From G963677485 sp942492855 (lineage in GTDB: Bacteria > Armatimonadota > HRBIN16), in NCBI GenBank assembly GCA_942492855.1, contig OW818647.1, positions 1,364,001 to 1,428,000 on the forward strand: a stretch of 64,000 nt of DNA, read 5' to 3'. Below the pieces are notes generated by a model. That model was not told where the DNA came from. It was given only the letters and a program-made list of their open reading frames with translations, and did no database searches. The translations under genes and the position numbers were made by a program. Of this stretch, positions 45,058-53,552 are shown one piece after another; the stretch's first letter is position 1, and each line of letters opens with the position of its first letter.

Positions 45058-46329
45058 CTACCGTCCTGCGGACACGGCGGTCAGGTTGCCGCTTTCGGCT
45101 AGCGGTACGTTGGAGCTGTTCAGCACCCCAACCACCCCCTTCACGCTGTTCCCTACGAATATGCCAGACCGCGTGCCTTTGCGCAGCGATAAAGCTGGAC
45201 CATAGATGCCTCCAAACTGGCATCCGGTCACGCTGATGTCGCCGCCAAAAACCTCAATGGATGCTCCATGTTTGGCGGCTGATGCCCAGCCAGCAAGACT
45301 GCAGTTGCTCAGCATGACGCTTCCTTTGCCCGCCACCCGCAGGTTGAACAGCGCCGGGCCCCACAGGGAACAGTTGTTGAGCTGTATGCGGCTCGAATTG
45401 GTCGCCTTGACCGTGAGCTGTGTGGAGTCGGTGGCAGAACCCACCCCAAACTGACCGTTGGAGATCAGCAGACCCTGTTTCGAGCAGTCTTCCACCACCA
45501 CCGTGTAGCGGCAGTCATTGGTCGCCAGGCCAATAAAGCTGCCGAAGGCGGCGCCCTCAGGGCTGCGCATGAACCGGTAACCCACCTTGTATCCCGAGCA
45601 GTAGCTGTTGGACAGCATCTGCCAGTCGGTGCGGGCGAAGATGAACGCCTCGCCATTCTCGCGCTGGAATTTCTGAAGTGCCGGTTTGCCTTCCCACGCC
45701 CAGAAAGGGCCAAAATGCACATTCTCTATACGCCCGGCATCCAGGCTGTTGTTCACGTAGATACCCCGGCGCAGCGGCTGGCCATACAGGCCGCGGATGA
45801 AATGGCGGGTACTGCCCTTACTGCCGAAATCGACCGCCTGGTAGGGGTTCAGAATCGTGCAGTCGATGATGGTAGCATTCTCCGCGCCGGAGCTGGCGAC
45901 AGTGTAGGGGTAAGCCACGGGCTTGTCGGCGTTTTGGTCGGGGTAGAAAATGGTTAGTCCCTTGATCCCGCTGTTTTTATTCAGCGTGATGAAGGGCGCA
46001 CCTGCCTCTTCACCGGCTCCGGCTGTGACCAGCAGCACACTGCCCTGATAACTCAGCCCGGCGTTGGGTGCCTTCCAGATACCCTCAATGGTCACATTAT
46101 CGGGCACATTCAAACGGCCTTTAATGAGAAAACGGCCTTGCGGAACCATCACCGTGCCGCCCGTCTTGGCCAGTTCGTTCAAGGTCTGCTGGAACGCGGC
46201 GGTGTCATCGGTCTTGGTGTCACCCGCAGCCCCGTTGCGCATCACATTCACCTGGGTGACCTGCGCCTGCCCTGTCATCGCTGTACAGAAAACAATCATG
46301 ATCGCCGCGAATGCCCCGAAAATTCTCAT
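45058..46329 (-). CDS. Secreted right-handed beta-helix (pectate lyase-like) protein
   Basis: A 423-aa protein. Residues 1-22 are a signal peptide ending GQA before QVTQV. VNVMRNGAAGDTKTDDTAAFQ is the hallmark start of pectate lyase superfamily beta-helix proteins. The rest is a series of short beta repeats (ATIIDCTILNP, IQLNNCSLWGP, VMLSNCSLAGW). These fold into a parallel helix and commonly bind or cleave polysaccharides, either as GH28-like enzymes or as pectate lyases. The exact family is not evident and catalytic residues cannot be assigned. GGGAG ahead of ATG 46329 fits. It is divergent from the SurA-like gene. Probably extracellular and part of glycan breakdown. Confidence 0.85.
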   Translation of the reverse strand: MRIFGAFAAIMIVFCTAMTGQAQVTQVNVMRNGAAGDTKTDDTAAFQQTLNELAKTGGTVMVPQGRFLIKGRLNVPDNVTIEGIWKAPNAGLSYQGSVLLVTAGAGEEAGAPFITLNKNSGIKGLTIFYPDQNADKPVAYPYTVASSGAENATIIDCTILNPYQAVDFGSKGSTRHFIRGLYGQPLRRGIYVNNSLDAGRIENVHFGPFWAWEGKPALQKFQRENGEAFIFARTDWQMLSNSYCSGYKVGYRFMRSPEGAAFGSFIGLATNDCRYTVVVEDCSKQGLLISNGQFGVGSATDSTQLTVKATNSSRIQLNNCSLWGPALFNLRVAGKGSVMLSNCSLAGWASAAKHGASIEVFGGDISVTGCQFGGIYGPALSLRKGTRSGIFVGNSVKGVVGVLNSSNVPLAESGNLTAVSAGR

Positions 46330-46496
46330 ATCAGCTCCCTGGATTCATCACGCTTTCACACATATCTATGATACCCATTTGCAGCGTGTAGCTAAACCCG
46401 CTTTCGCACAGTCTTATAAACTGATAGGGCTGATACGTGCAAATCGTGCCGTTACTGTTATACTACACGGCAGATGAATGAATACTGGAGGGTATC

Positions 46497-47483
46497 GTGC
46501 GGATTAAGATCAACTACAGTTTATTAGGGTTAATAGGTTTAGGTGCGCTGATGGTGGCCACACTGTGGGCTGACACCAATGTGGCTGAGGTGAACGGCCA
46601 AAAAATCAGCCGCGATGAATACATCATGGAACTCGAGCGTGTGCCTATCCCCGTTGGCACGGATACCATTGGGAAGCCGGTGACGGTGCAAGCAGGCTAT
46701 GTGGCACTGCGGAACCTGATCGACCGCAATCTGGTGCTGGAGCTGGCCAAAAAGGAGAAAGTGCTGCCCTCCAAGGAGCAGCTTGATGCCGAGATGGCCC
46801 GCTTGAAAGCCAAGAAGGGCTTCCAGGCCAACCTCGAGCAGCTCGGATACACCGAGGCGGATTACCGCGATGACCTCACCGTGGAACTCGCCAAGTTCAA
46901 CATCCGCACCAAAGGCATTACCATTACGCCGGATGATGTCCAAAAGTATTACAAGGATAACCTGGACGACCTCACCACCCCTGAGGCAGTGAAAATCCAG
47001 CTCGTGCAGTGCAGCACAGAAGAGGCTGCCAAGGCGGTGCTGGAGGCATCGAAATCCGTGGATTTCTCTCAGATCGCGCGTGAAAACTCCATCCACCCCA
47101 GCCGCGACAAGGACGGCGTGATCAACGAATGGATGACACCTTCCTCCTGGCCAGATAATGTGTGGCCGCTCATCTGGACCGCACTGCCGAACAGCCCAGT
47201 CGGCCCGTTCGCGCTGGATGGCGCCGTGGAGGGTGAAGGCGAAAACGCGAAGATCACAAAGATATATCTGGTGGTAAAAGTACTGGAACGCAGACAAAAA
47301 GAAACACCTTCGTTTGATTCTGTGAAAGACGACCTGACGCGTATGCTCATGCTCTCCAAAAGCAAGCGCGATCTGGACAAGGAACTTGCCATAATGCGTA
47401 TAGCGGCGAAAATCAAGATCAGCATGCCCCGGTTTGACAAAGCCTGGCAGGATGCCGCTAAAGCTGCCAAAGAGGCCAAGTAA
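46497..47483 (+). CDS. SurA-like peptidyl-prolyl isomerase / periplasmic chaperone
   Basis: A 328-aa exported protein with an N-terminal hydrophobic signal segment (about 7-24). The SurA_N-type chaperone domain begins VAEVNGQKISRDEYIMELE. A parvulin-like (PPIC) domain lies around 165-280, with PEAVKIQLVQCSTEEAA and SVDFSQIARENSIHPS. A helical tail follows. It would help fold outer-membrane or exported proteins in the periplasm. The start is GTG 46497 with GGAGG at 46486-46490. GH4 starts at 47506, 22 bases after its stop, so the two probably share a transcript although their roles differ. Confidence 0.85.
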   Translation: MRIKINYSLLGLIGLGALMVATLWADTNVAEVNGQKISRDEYIMELERVPIPVGTDTIGKPVTVQAGYVALRNLIDRNLVLELAKKEKVLPSKEQLDAEMARLKAKKGFQANLEQLGYTEADYRDDLTVELAKFNIRTKGITITPDDVQKYYKDNLDDLTTPEAVKIQLVQCSTEEAAKAVLEASKSVDFSQIARENSIHPSRDKDGVINEWMTPSSWPDNVWPLIWTALPNSPVGPFALDGAVEGEGENAKITKIYLVVKVLERRQKETPSFDSVKDDLTRMLMLSKSKRDLDKELAIMRIAAKIKISMPRFDKAWQDAAKAAKEAK

Positions 47484-47505
47484 CTATTTCGCAGGAGAGT
47501 TCATC

Positions 47506-48990
47506 ATGCCGCTAAAGATTGCCGTCATCGGAGCTGGAAGCGTCGGCTTCACACGTATTATCGTTCGTGACCTTCTCGCCGTGCCAGAACTGGCCGACAC
47601 ACATTTTGTGTTTACCGACATCAACCAGCACAACCTGGATATGGTGAAGCAACTGGTGGAGCGTGACATCGCCGGCTCGGGTCTGCCCGCCACGGTGTCC
47701 AGCACCCAGGACCGCCGTGACGCCTTCAAAGACGCCAACTACGTCTACTGCTTCATCAGGCAGGGTGGGCTGGAGGCGTTCCAGACCGATATCGACATCC
47801 CCCTGCAGTATGGCGTCGATCAGTGCGTGGGCGACACTCTGTGTGCCGGCGGCATCATGTATGGTCAGCGCACCATGCACGCCATGAGGGGCATCTGCAA
47901 GGACATCAGCGAGGTCGCCGCCCCCAACTGCCTGCTGCTGAACTACAGCAACCCCATGGCCATGAACACCTGGACGGCCAACCATTACGGATACGGCGTG
48001 CGGGTGGTGGGGCTATGCCACGGCGTGCATGGCGGTATCTGGCAGATTTCGCAGGCGCTGAACATCCCGCAGGAAGAGCTTGACATCATCTGTGCGGGTA
48101 TCAACCACCAGACCTGGTACATCGGAGTGAAGCACAAAGGAGTGGACCTCACCGGTAAGATTTTGGAGGCGTTCGAAAAACACGAAACCTTCAGTAAGCA
48201 GGAGAAGGTGCGCATCGACATGATCCGGCGTTTCGGCTACTACAGCACGGAGTCGAATGGCCACCTTAGCGAATACCTGCCCTGGTACCGCAAGCGTGCC
48301 AGCGAAATCAACGACTGGATATCCCTGGATGCCTGGATCATGGGCGAAACAGGCGGCTACCTGCGGGTCTGCAACGAGGGGCGCAACTGGTTTGAGCATG
48401 ACTTCCCCAACTGGATGCAGGCCGACCCCTGGACGCACCGGCCAGAAGACCGCAGCCATGAGCATGGGAGCTTTATCGTAGAGAGCCTTGAGACGGGCCG
48501 CATCTACCGAGGCCACTTCAACGTGGTGAATAACGGTGCGATTTCCAACCTGCCTGATGAGTGCATCGTGGAGGTTCCGGGCTATGTGGATGGCAACGGC
48601 ATCAGCATCCCGCGCGTGGGCGACCTGCCACTGGGCTGCGCGGCCGTGTGCAATGCCAGCATCAGCGTGCAGAGGCTGTCGGTAGAGGCCGCCATGCACG
48701 GCGACATCAACCTGCTGCGGCAGGCGTTCATGATGGACCCACTGGTGGGGGCTGTGTGTACGCCACCCGAGATATGGCAGTTGGTGGATGATATGCTGAT
48801 TGCCCAGGCCGAATGGCTGCCTCAGTATGCGCAGGCCATCGGTGAGGCCAAATGGCGGCGCGACAACCTGCCGCGTATTCCGGTAAAAGGGGGCTACGAA
48901 GGAGCCGCCCGTCTGCACACCAAGACGGTGGATGAGATGGAAGCCGCGCGCGAAGAGGCCACCAAGAACGCCGGGGCCGCCGAAAAGTAG
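47506..48990 (+). CDS. Glycoside hydrolase family 4 (alpha-galactosidase/glucosidase-type)
   Basis: A 494-aa enzyme. The Rossmann fold GAGSVGFTRIIVRDLL (about 8-23) binds NAD+. GLCHGVHGG near 167 and CAGINHQTWY near 198 carry the Cys and His ligands for the divalent metal. GH4 enzymes cleave sugar-phosphate or non-phosphorylated glycosides by an oxidation-elimination mechanism needing NAD+ and Mn2+. No phosphotransferase gene is nearby, so the non-phosphorylated MelA-like branch is likelier. Specificity cannot be read from the sequence. AGGAG at 47493 selects ATG 47506 over the upstream start at 47434, which lies inside the SurA-like gene. This is the second probable alpha-galactosidase family in the window after GH36. 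Confidence 0.92.
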   Translation: MPLKIAVIGAGSVGFTRIIVRDLLAVPELADTHFVFTDINQHNLDMVKQLVERDIAGSGLPATVSSTQDRRDAFKDANYVYCFIRQGGLEAFQTDIDIPLQYGVDQCVGDTLCAGGIMYGQRTMHAMRGICKDISEVAAPNCLLLNYSNPMAMNTWTANHYGYGVRVVGLCHGVHGGIWQISQALNIPQEELDIICAGINHQTWYIGVKHKGVDLTGKILEAFEKHETFSKQEKVRIDMIRRFGYYSTESNGHLSEYLPWYRKRASEINDWISLDAWIMGETGGYLRVCNEGRNWFEHDFPNWMQADPWTHRPEDRSHEHGSFIVESLETGRIYRGHFNVVNNGAISNLPDECIVEVPGYVDGNGISIPRVGDLPLGCAAVCNASISVQRLSVEAAMHGDINLLRQAFMMDPLVGAVCTPPEIWQLVDDMLIAQAEWLPQYAQAIGEAKWRRDNLPRIPVKGGYEGAARLHTKTVDEMEAAREEATKNAGAAEK

Positions 48991-49424
48991 CGGCAGATAG
49001 GCGTGGTTTGCACGGGCTGGTAGCCTACGATCCACGCCTCCGGCAATAAGCGACGGTGCAGGAACCCGCACTGGAACTGCGTCCAGTGCGGGTGACCAAA
49101 CCCAGTCTCTTACCCACATATGAATAACAGGCATACGGCCTCCGATTCCGCGACATAAATGTCTCGGCTATTGATCAGCAAGCCTGCTGAAGCAGTCTGG
49201 GTGCAGCATCCAGCCACAGGGCGAAGCACTGCAGCCTGCTTCAGCAGGCTTGGCATGTCAATAGCCATGTGCTTTAGCGCGTGGCATGGCGAATGGTTTA
49301 TTTACAACGCATAATCCCAATCTGTGCTGCTTCAGCAGTCATGTTGATCAATAGCCAAGACATTGATGTCGGGGAATCGGTGTCGCAACCATCTTGCCCC
49401 ATGTATCTCCGCATCGACCAGCAA
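48991..49424. repeat. 434-base gap with MITE-like copy D
   Basis: Near 49049-49090 is a GGTGCAGGAACCCGCACTGG unit with its inverted partner CCAGTGCGGGTGACC, followed by copy D. No gene is supported. Confidence 0.6.
49103..49380. mobile_element. MITE-like palindromic repeat, copy D
   Basis: Left end CAGTCTCTTACCCACA. The core CGCGACATAAATGTCTCGG lies near 49149, and the hairpins GCCTGCTGAAGCAGTC and AGCCTGCTTCAGCAGGCT follow. The inverted partner with GACATTGATGTC is near 49360. It lies directly before the AT-rich gene pocket. Confidence 0.65.
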
Positions 49425-49829
49425 TTACTCAGTGATCAACTTGGCAGACTCAATTTGGTCAGCGCGATTATATTTGATATTTAAGAATTCCCCATCTACA
49501 GTCATGAAGCCCCAGTGTCCCACGTAATATTTATCTATGTCCTTATAGTAAGAGGGAAACGAAGCCTTTCCAAGCAACTTGTGCACAGCCGTTCTCGACA
49601 TCCCTATGGGCAAGTGGTTCTGTATCAAATCATCGGTCATCGGCCCTCGGGGGTTCTCAGCTCGCTGCTGGTAATTTGGAGATGCCAGCCACGTTTCTTG
49701 ATCAAACTTGGCGTCATTCCAAGGATGATACATCAACATGAGGATAAATGGACCCTCTATTAAAATAAAAGCGACGGCGATGGCAGTGATTGTGATAACA
49801 ATCGCCTTTTTCAGTCTTCTTTTTGTCAT
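49425..49829 (-). CDS. BamE/SmpA-like small membrane-anchored protein
   Basis: A 134-aa protein with a basic N-terminus and one hydrophobic helix (about 8-34). A domain follows whose pattern IGMSRTAVHKLLGKASF...YYVGHW...LNIKYN resembles the BLIP-like fold of SmpA/OmlA and related proteins. True BamE is a lipoprotein; no lipobox cysteine is present. Role unknown, possibly envelope-linked. Base composition is AT-rich, like the HEAT-repeat gene that follows on the same strand. Confidence 0.55.
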   Translation of the reverse strand: MTKRRLKKAIVITITAIAVAFILIEGPFILMLMYHPWNDAKFDQETWLASPNYQQRAENPRGPMTDDLIQNHLPIGMSRTAVHKLLGKASFPSYYKDIDKYYVGHWGFMTVDGEFLNIKYNRADQIESAKLITE

Positions 49830-49929
49830 GCTAATTGCACCTAAATACGCCCAATTTCACATTAGCTGTGGTTATCTGTACACAAGCTCATTTGTATTTA
49901 CTCAGCCATAAGCCATTACTTCATCGATA

Positions 49930-50847
49930 TTAGGTGTCCAAATCTCCACAGCAGGCTTGTATAGCATAATTCAAGAATATTTCCATAAGCCCATCCTCAT
50001 CATATTCTGGCTCTGTTCGAAGCTTGCTTTGAAGCTGCTTCAAAATTGGGCATAAAGAGGGGTCCTCCATGGATCGAACAGTTATTAAGAGTCCTGGATG
50101 AAAATCATTGGAAAGCAGTTCCTTAGATATAAGGGCCGTAATATCTTTATATCCACAACTCTGTAAGGAATCCAACGCCTTACCTCTAACGATCGAGCCT
50201 GGCTCATTCAAATGCTGTAATAAGATCTCTATTATTTTCGCTTGTTCAGGATCATCGTTATATACAGGATCATATTTGAGACACTTGCCTAGTGAAGATA
50301 ATGCTTGATACCCAACGTCTTTACAAGGATCGTTTACCATCTCTATGAGGGTATCAATTATCTTGTTATGAACTGCATCTACGTTGTGGAACCAGTACAA
50401 TATCTCGGCGATCGCTTCGCGCCTATAGGAAGATCGGCACTTGTATTGTTGTAAGCAATTGTTAATCGACTGCTCTATCTGCCTATAGATATCGTTGACG
50501 TCTTGATTCTTAGGGAGTTCACATGATATTTCCTCAATGCACCTCGAATCTTTTTCGGTAAATAACAGGGATAACAACGTCGTTAGTGCGTCGACGATGT
50601 AGTTTTTTTCGCTTGATGCTCCGAATTTACGTACCAGGTGCATGCCAAGCGTGCGTAATTTATAGCTAGTCTCATAACATAATGCCACCGCCCTATCATA
50701 TGACTTCTGATCTCCACGAGAGGCAATAATCCGTATAGAAAACAAATATATACGTGAATCTTTTCGGTGTTTTGCAGCCATCGAAAACAAAGTATCGGTG
50801 TTGAGCACCTCAAGTTGACGGTAAAGATCTGTTTCGGTGCTTTCCAT
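49930..50847 (-). CDS. HEAT-repeat protein of unknown function
   Basis: A 305-aa all-helical protein with repeating helix pairs, for example DPCKDVGYQALSSLGKCL and EPGSIVRGKALDSLQSCG, typical of HEAT repeats. No signal peptide or membrane segment. HEAT proteins make protein contacts and include immunity and regulatory proteins; the partner is unknown. GC content is well below that of the window, as in the preceding gene, suggesting both came in together. The genes are 100 bases apart on the same strand. Confidence 0.65.
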   Translation of the reverse strand: MESTETDLYRQLEVLNTDTLFSMAAKHRKDSRIYLFSIRIIASRGDQKSYDRAVALCYETSYKLRTLGMHLVRKFGASSEKNYIVDALTTLLSLLFTEKDSRCIEEISCELPKNQDVNDIYRQIEQSINNCLQQYKCRSSYRREAIAEILYWFHNVDAVHNKIIDTLIEMVNDPCKDVGYQALSSLGKCLKYDPVYNDDPEQAKIIEILLQHLNEPGSIVRGKALDSLQSCGYKDITALISKELLSNDFHPGLLITVRSMEDPSLCPILKQLQSKLRTEPEYDEDGLMEIFLNYAIQACCGDLDT

Positions 50848-51108
50848 GACAGCCTCCTAAGATTGCTATGGGAATATCGCTCACAAACGAGTTAATATGT
50901 GCTTCAGCCTCTAGAGTGTCCTTCTGTCCCAAGAAGTCATGTCTAGAAAGCGGCGTGATTGACCAGTTTTCTTGGATGGTGAGATGTTATAGAGTTGTTG
51001 AAGCGAGTACTTACTTGCCGGTTCTGCTTTGAATCACTTGTACCCGTTTTCATAGGGTTTGTCAAGAACCGCGAAGGGCCGCGAAAGGCCCCTGCCGAAG
51101 CACTCCCC

Positions 51109-53250
51109 TCAGCCGTTGTGCTCGGTGCGCTCCATGAAAGCGGTCTTCAACTCCGGCGAGAGCAGGTTGAAATACTCCGAGTAGCCGCCGATGCGGATGA
51201 TCAGGTCTTCGTGCTGTTCCGGGTGCTCGATGGCATCCCGCAACACCGACTGGTCGACCACGTTCAACTGAAGCTGCAACCCACCCAGCGCGAAATAGCC
51301 CTTGATCAGCGAGATCAGCTTCTGACGCCCCTCGGGGGTGCTGACCAGGTGCCTGGCGATGCGGCAGTTCAAAACCGGCGTGCCGGGCGCATACTCCAGA
51401 TGCTGGCTGGCCACCGAACGCAGCATGGCGGTGGGGCCGTGCGTGTCGCGGCCCTGCACCGGGCCAGCGGAGTCGGCGATGGGGGTGCCGGCCAGACGAC
51501 CATCAGGCGTGGCCCCAACCGGCTGACCGAAGATGCCGTAAAGCACAAACATGATGGTGGAACTAAGGAACTTTCCACCCCGCCAGGGTGTGTGCCGGCT
51601 GGGCTCCTGGTAGATAAAGGACGACAACCGCTCCGCCAGTCTGTCAACCACGGGGTCGTCGTTGCCGAACTTGGGACATTTTCGCAGTGCCAGAAGCAGC
51701 TCATCGTATCCCTCGAAATTCGCGTGCAAGGCCGCAAGCAGTTGCTGTGCGGTGATCTGCTTGTCTTCATAGACCATCTTGCGTACCGCCGACAGCGAGT
51801 CGATGACATTGGCCAGCCCGGCGATACCGACCACGCTCCAGTTATTCCGCGCCCCACCCGCGGCGAAGCTCAAGCCTCTATCTATACAGTCATCGACGAA
51901 CAGCGTGCGGATGAGCTGGGGGTGATAGCCCGCGCGTGTCTGCTGGTTGCGATTCGCCATCTGTGTATAGTCCACGGTGGCCTCACGCACCCTCTGCTCA
52001 TAGCACTCCAGCAACCGCTCGAAGCTGTTGCAAGTCTCCAGGTTGGCATCGAGGCACTCCTCCATCAGCTTCAGGATGTTCAGGTCGAACTCAATCGAGC
52101 CCACATTGGAGCAGCCGTGGACCATCAGCTCGGTGCAGCCGCCAAAGGCGAAGTTCAGCCGGTCCTCCGCCGACAGCTCAAGCCGCGCGGTGTCGATCGC
52201 CTTCAGGTAGTTCTCTTCGCAGTAGAGCGCCGGTAGCCCGCAGCCTGTGGCGATGCAGTCCAGCACCGTGTTCCAGGTCTGTTCGGAGGTATCTTCGCGG
52301 ATTCGCAGTGCCAGGTTGGGCCGGCGCCGCCCTTTAGCGGCTTCGATGCAGAGCAGGGTCAGATCGTTGGTGGCGTCCTGACCTTCTGGTGTGATGCCTC
52401 CCAGCGCGGTGTTCCAGCCGTTGCAGTCATCCACATACTTCCAAAGGCTTTGCACCAGCTCCAGCGCCTGGTCGCGGCGGATGGTGCCCGCCTCGATATC
52501 TTTGCGGTAGTAGGACCACATGAACTGGTCGAACCGGCCCAGGTCATCGCTGCCGTCGATCGCGAACAGGAATGTAGTGGCCAGCATCGCCTCGAAGAAG
52601 CCGTTGGCCCGGCGTGTGGGCAGACCGCTTCCAAAGGCATCCAGCAGGCGTTTCCGGTTGGCCTCAGCGACAGGATCATTGAAGTGGAGCCCCGCGAGGT
52701 GCCGTGCGATGCGCATTCTGAAGCCGTCGATGGCCTCCAAAACCACCAGCAGAGCTTCGTAGAGCTCCGTCTGTGGACCACTGGCAGAGGCCATCTTGTC
52801 TTGAATTTTGAACAGGGTGGAAGCCAACCCCTCGTTCAGCACACGGCCGTAGTTGATGATGCTGTGGGTGTATCCACCGCCCTTGGGGTAGCTCTCAAAC
52901 AGCGTCTGCATCTTGCGGTAGGCCTGCTGTCCATGCTGCGTCGCGGCCTGTTCGGCGCGTCTTGCGGCTGCGGACGGGTTCATGATCAGGTCCAGCGCCA
53001 CATAGTGGTGCCAGAACACGGGGTTGTGTTCGTCGGCCCATATCTGCCGTTTGGCGGGGTAGAGCGGCTCCCCGGAGTATTCGGGCAGCGTGCATTGTGA
53101 CAAATAGCTCGCGATGCCGTTGGCGTGCCGCATAGGGATCGAGACATCATCCCCGCTCATGAACCCGGCGGCGAAATACTCCCCGCAGGCGATGAAGGCG
53201 TCTGTTTCCGCCGGCGTAAGCACCCAGGCCGATGCGTCGATATTTGTCAT
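51109..53250 (-). CDS. Glycyl radical enzyme (pyruvate formate-lyase-like superfamily)
   Basis: A 713-aa enzyme of the PFL/glycyl-radical family. The C-terminal radical loop reads IIRIGGYSEYFNLL with the radical glycine at 689. The active-site cysteine is Cys372, in FGGCTEL, where the following Glu374 gives the GCxE motif of dehydratase- and lyase-type members as opposed to PFL itself. Such enzymes use a glycyl radical to start C-C, C-O or C-N bond cleavage in anaerobic metabolism. The activating radical-SAM enzyme is not adjacent and I found none in the window. I chose ATG 53250 over the TTG frame start at 53262 because TTG starts are rare here and the ATG is in a normal place. Substrate unknown; anaerobic or microaerobic function is implied. 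Confidence 0.88.
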   Translation of the reverse strand: MTNIDASAWVLTPAETDAFIACGEYFAAGFMSGDDVSIPMRHANGIASYLSQCTLPEYSGEPLYPAKRQIWADEHNPVFWHHYVALDLIMNPSAAARRAEQAATQHGQQAYRKMQTLFESYPKGGGYTHSIINYGRVLNEGLASTLFKIQDKMASASGPQTELYEALLVVLEAIDGFRMRIARHLAGLHFNDPVAEANRKRLLDAFGSGLPTRRANGFFEAMLATTFLFAIDGSDDLGRFDQFMWSYYRKDIEAGTIRRDQALELVQSLWKYVDDCNGWNTALGGITPEGQDATNDLTLLCIEAAKGRRRPNLALRIREDTSEQTWNTVLDCIATGCGLPALYCEENYLKAIDTARLELSAEDRLNFAFGGCTELMVHGCSNVGSIEFDLNILKLMEECLDANLETCNSFERLLECYEQRVREATVDYTQMANRNQQTRAGYHPQLIRTLFVDDCIDRGLSFAAGGARNNWSVVGIAGLANVIDSLSAVRKMVYEDKQITAQQLLAALHANFEGYDELLLALRKCPKFGNDDPVVDRLAERLSSFIYQEPSRHTPWRGGKFLSSTIMFVLYGIFGQPVGATPDGRLAGTPIADSAGPVQGRDTHGPTAMLRSVASQHLEYAPGTPVLNCRIARHLVSTPEGRQKLISLIKGYFALGGLQLQLNVVDQSVLRDAIEHPEQHEDLIIRIGGYSEYFNLLSPELKTAFMERTEHNG

Positions 53251-53552
53251 GTTGCTATCCAAGTTTGTTGCTCATCTTTTTTTGTCTGAACCACGGATTA
53301 CACGGATGACACGGATAGGTTCGGATGGGAAAGGGAGGCCAATCAGGCGATTGGCGTTCAGAGGAAATTCCCTTTGCGCCTTTGCGTTGAACGGGTCACC
53401 TTATCCGTTGCGCAAGAAGGGCGTTTCGCGAAACGCCCCTACACGCCTGACCGCGCCGGTCATTACCCCTTCGCGTCTTCGCGTCTTCGCGTGAGATGTT
53501 CCCCTCCGTGCCCTCCGCGTCTCCGCGTGAGATGATCCCCCTCCGCATGAGG
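53251..53552. repeat. 302-base gap of dispersed repeats
   Basis: Contains CCACGGATTACACGGATG near 53290, the inverted repeat GCCAATCAGGCGATTGGC near 53338, the palindrome GGGCGTTTCGCGAAACGCCC at 53419-53438 followed by CTACAC, GACCGCGCCGGTC near 53450, and tracts of CTTCGCGTCTTCGCGT near 53466. No gene. Confidence 0.7.

Noticed and set aside
47434..47505. Upstream extension of the GH4 gene
   Set aside because: It would start inside the SurA-like gene; AGGAG and the conserved MPLKIAVIGAGSVG start support 47506.
50995..52236. 413-residue frame on the plus strand
   Set aside because: Antisense to the glycyl radical enzyme.
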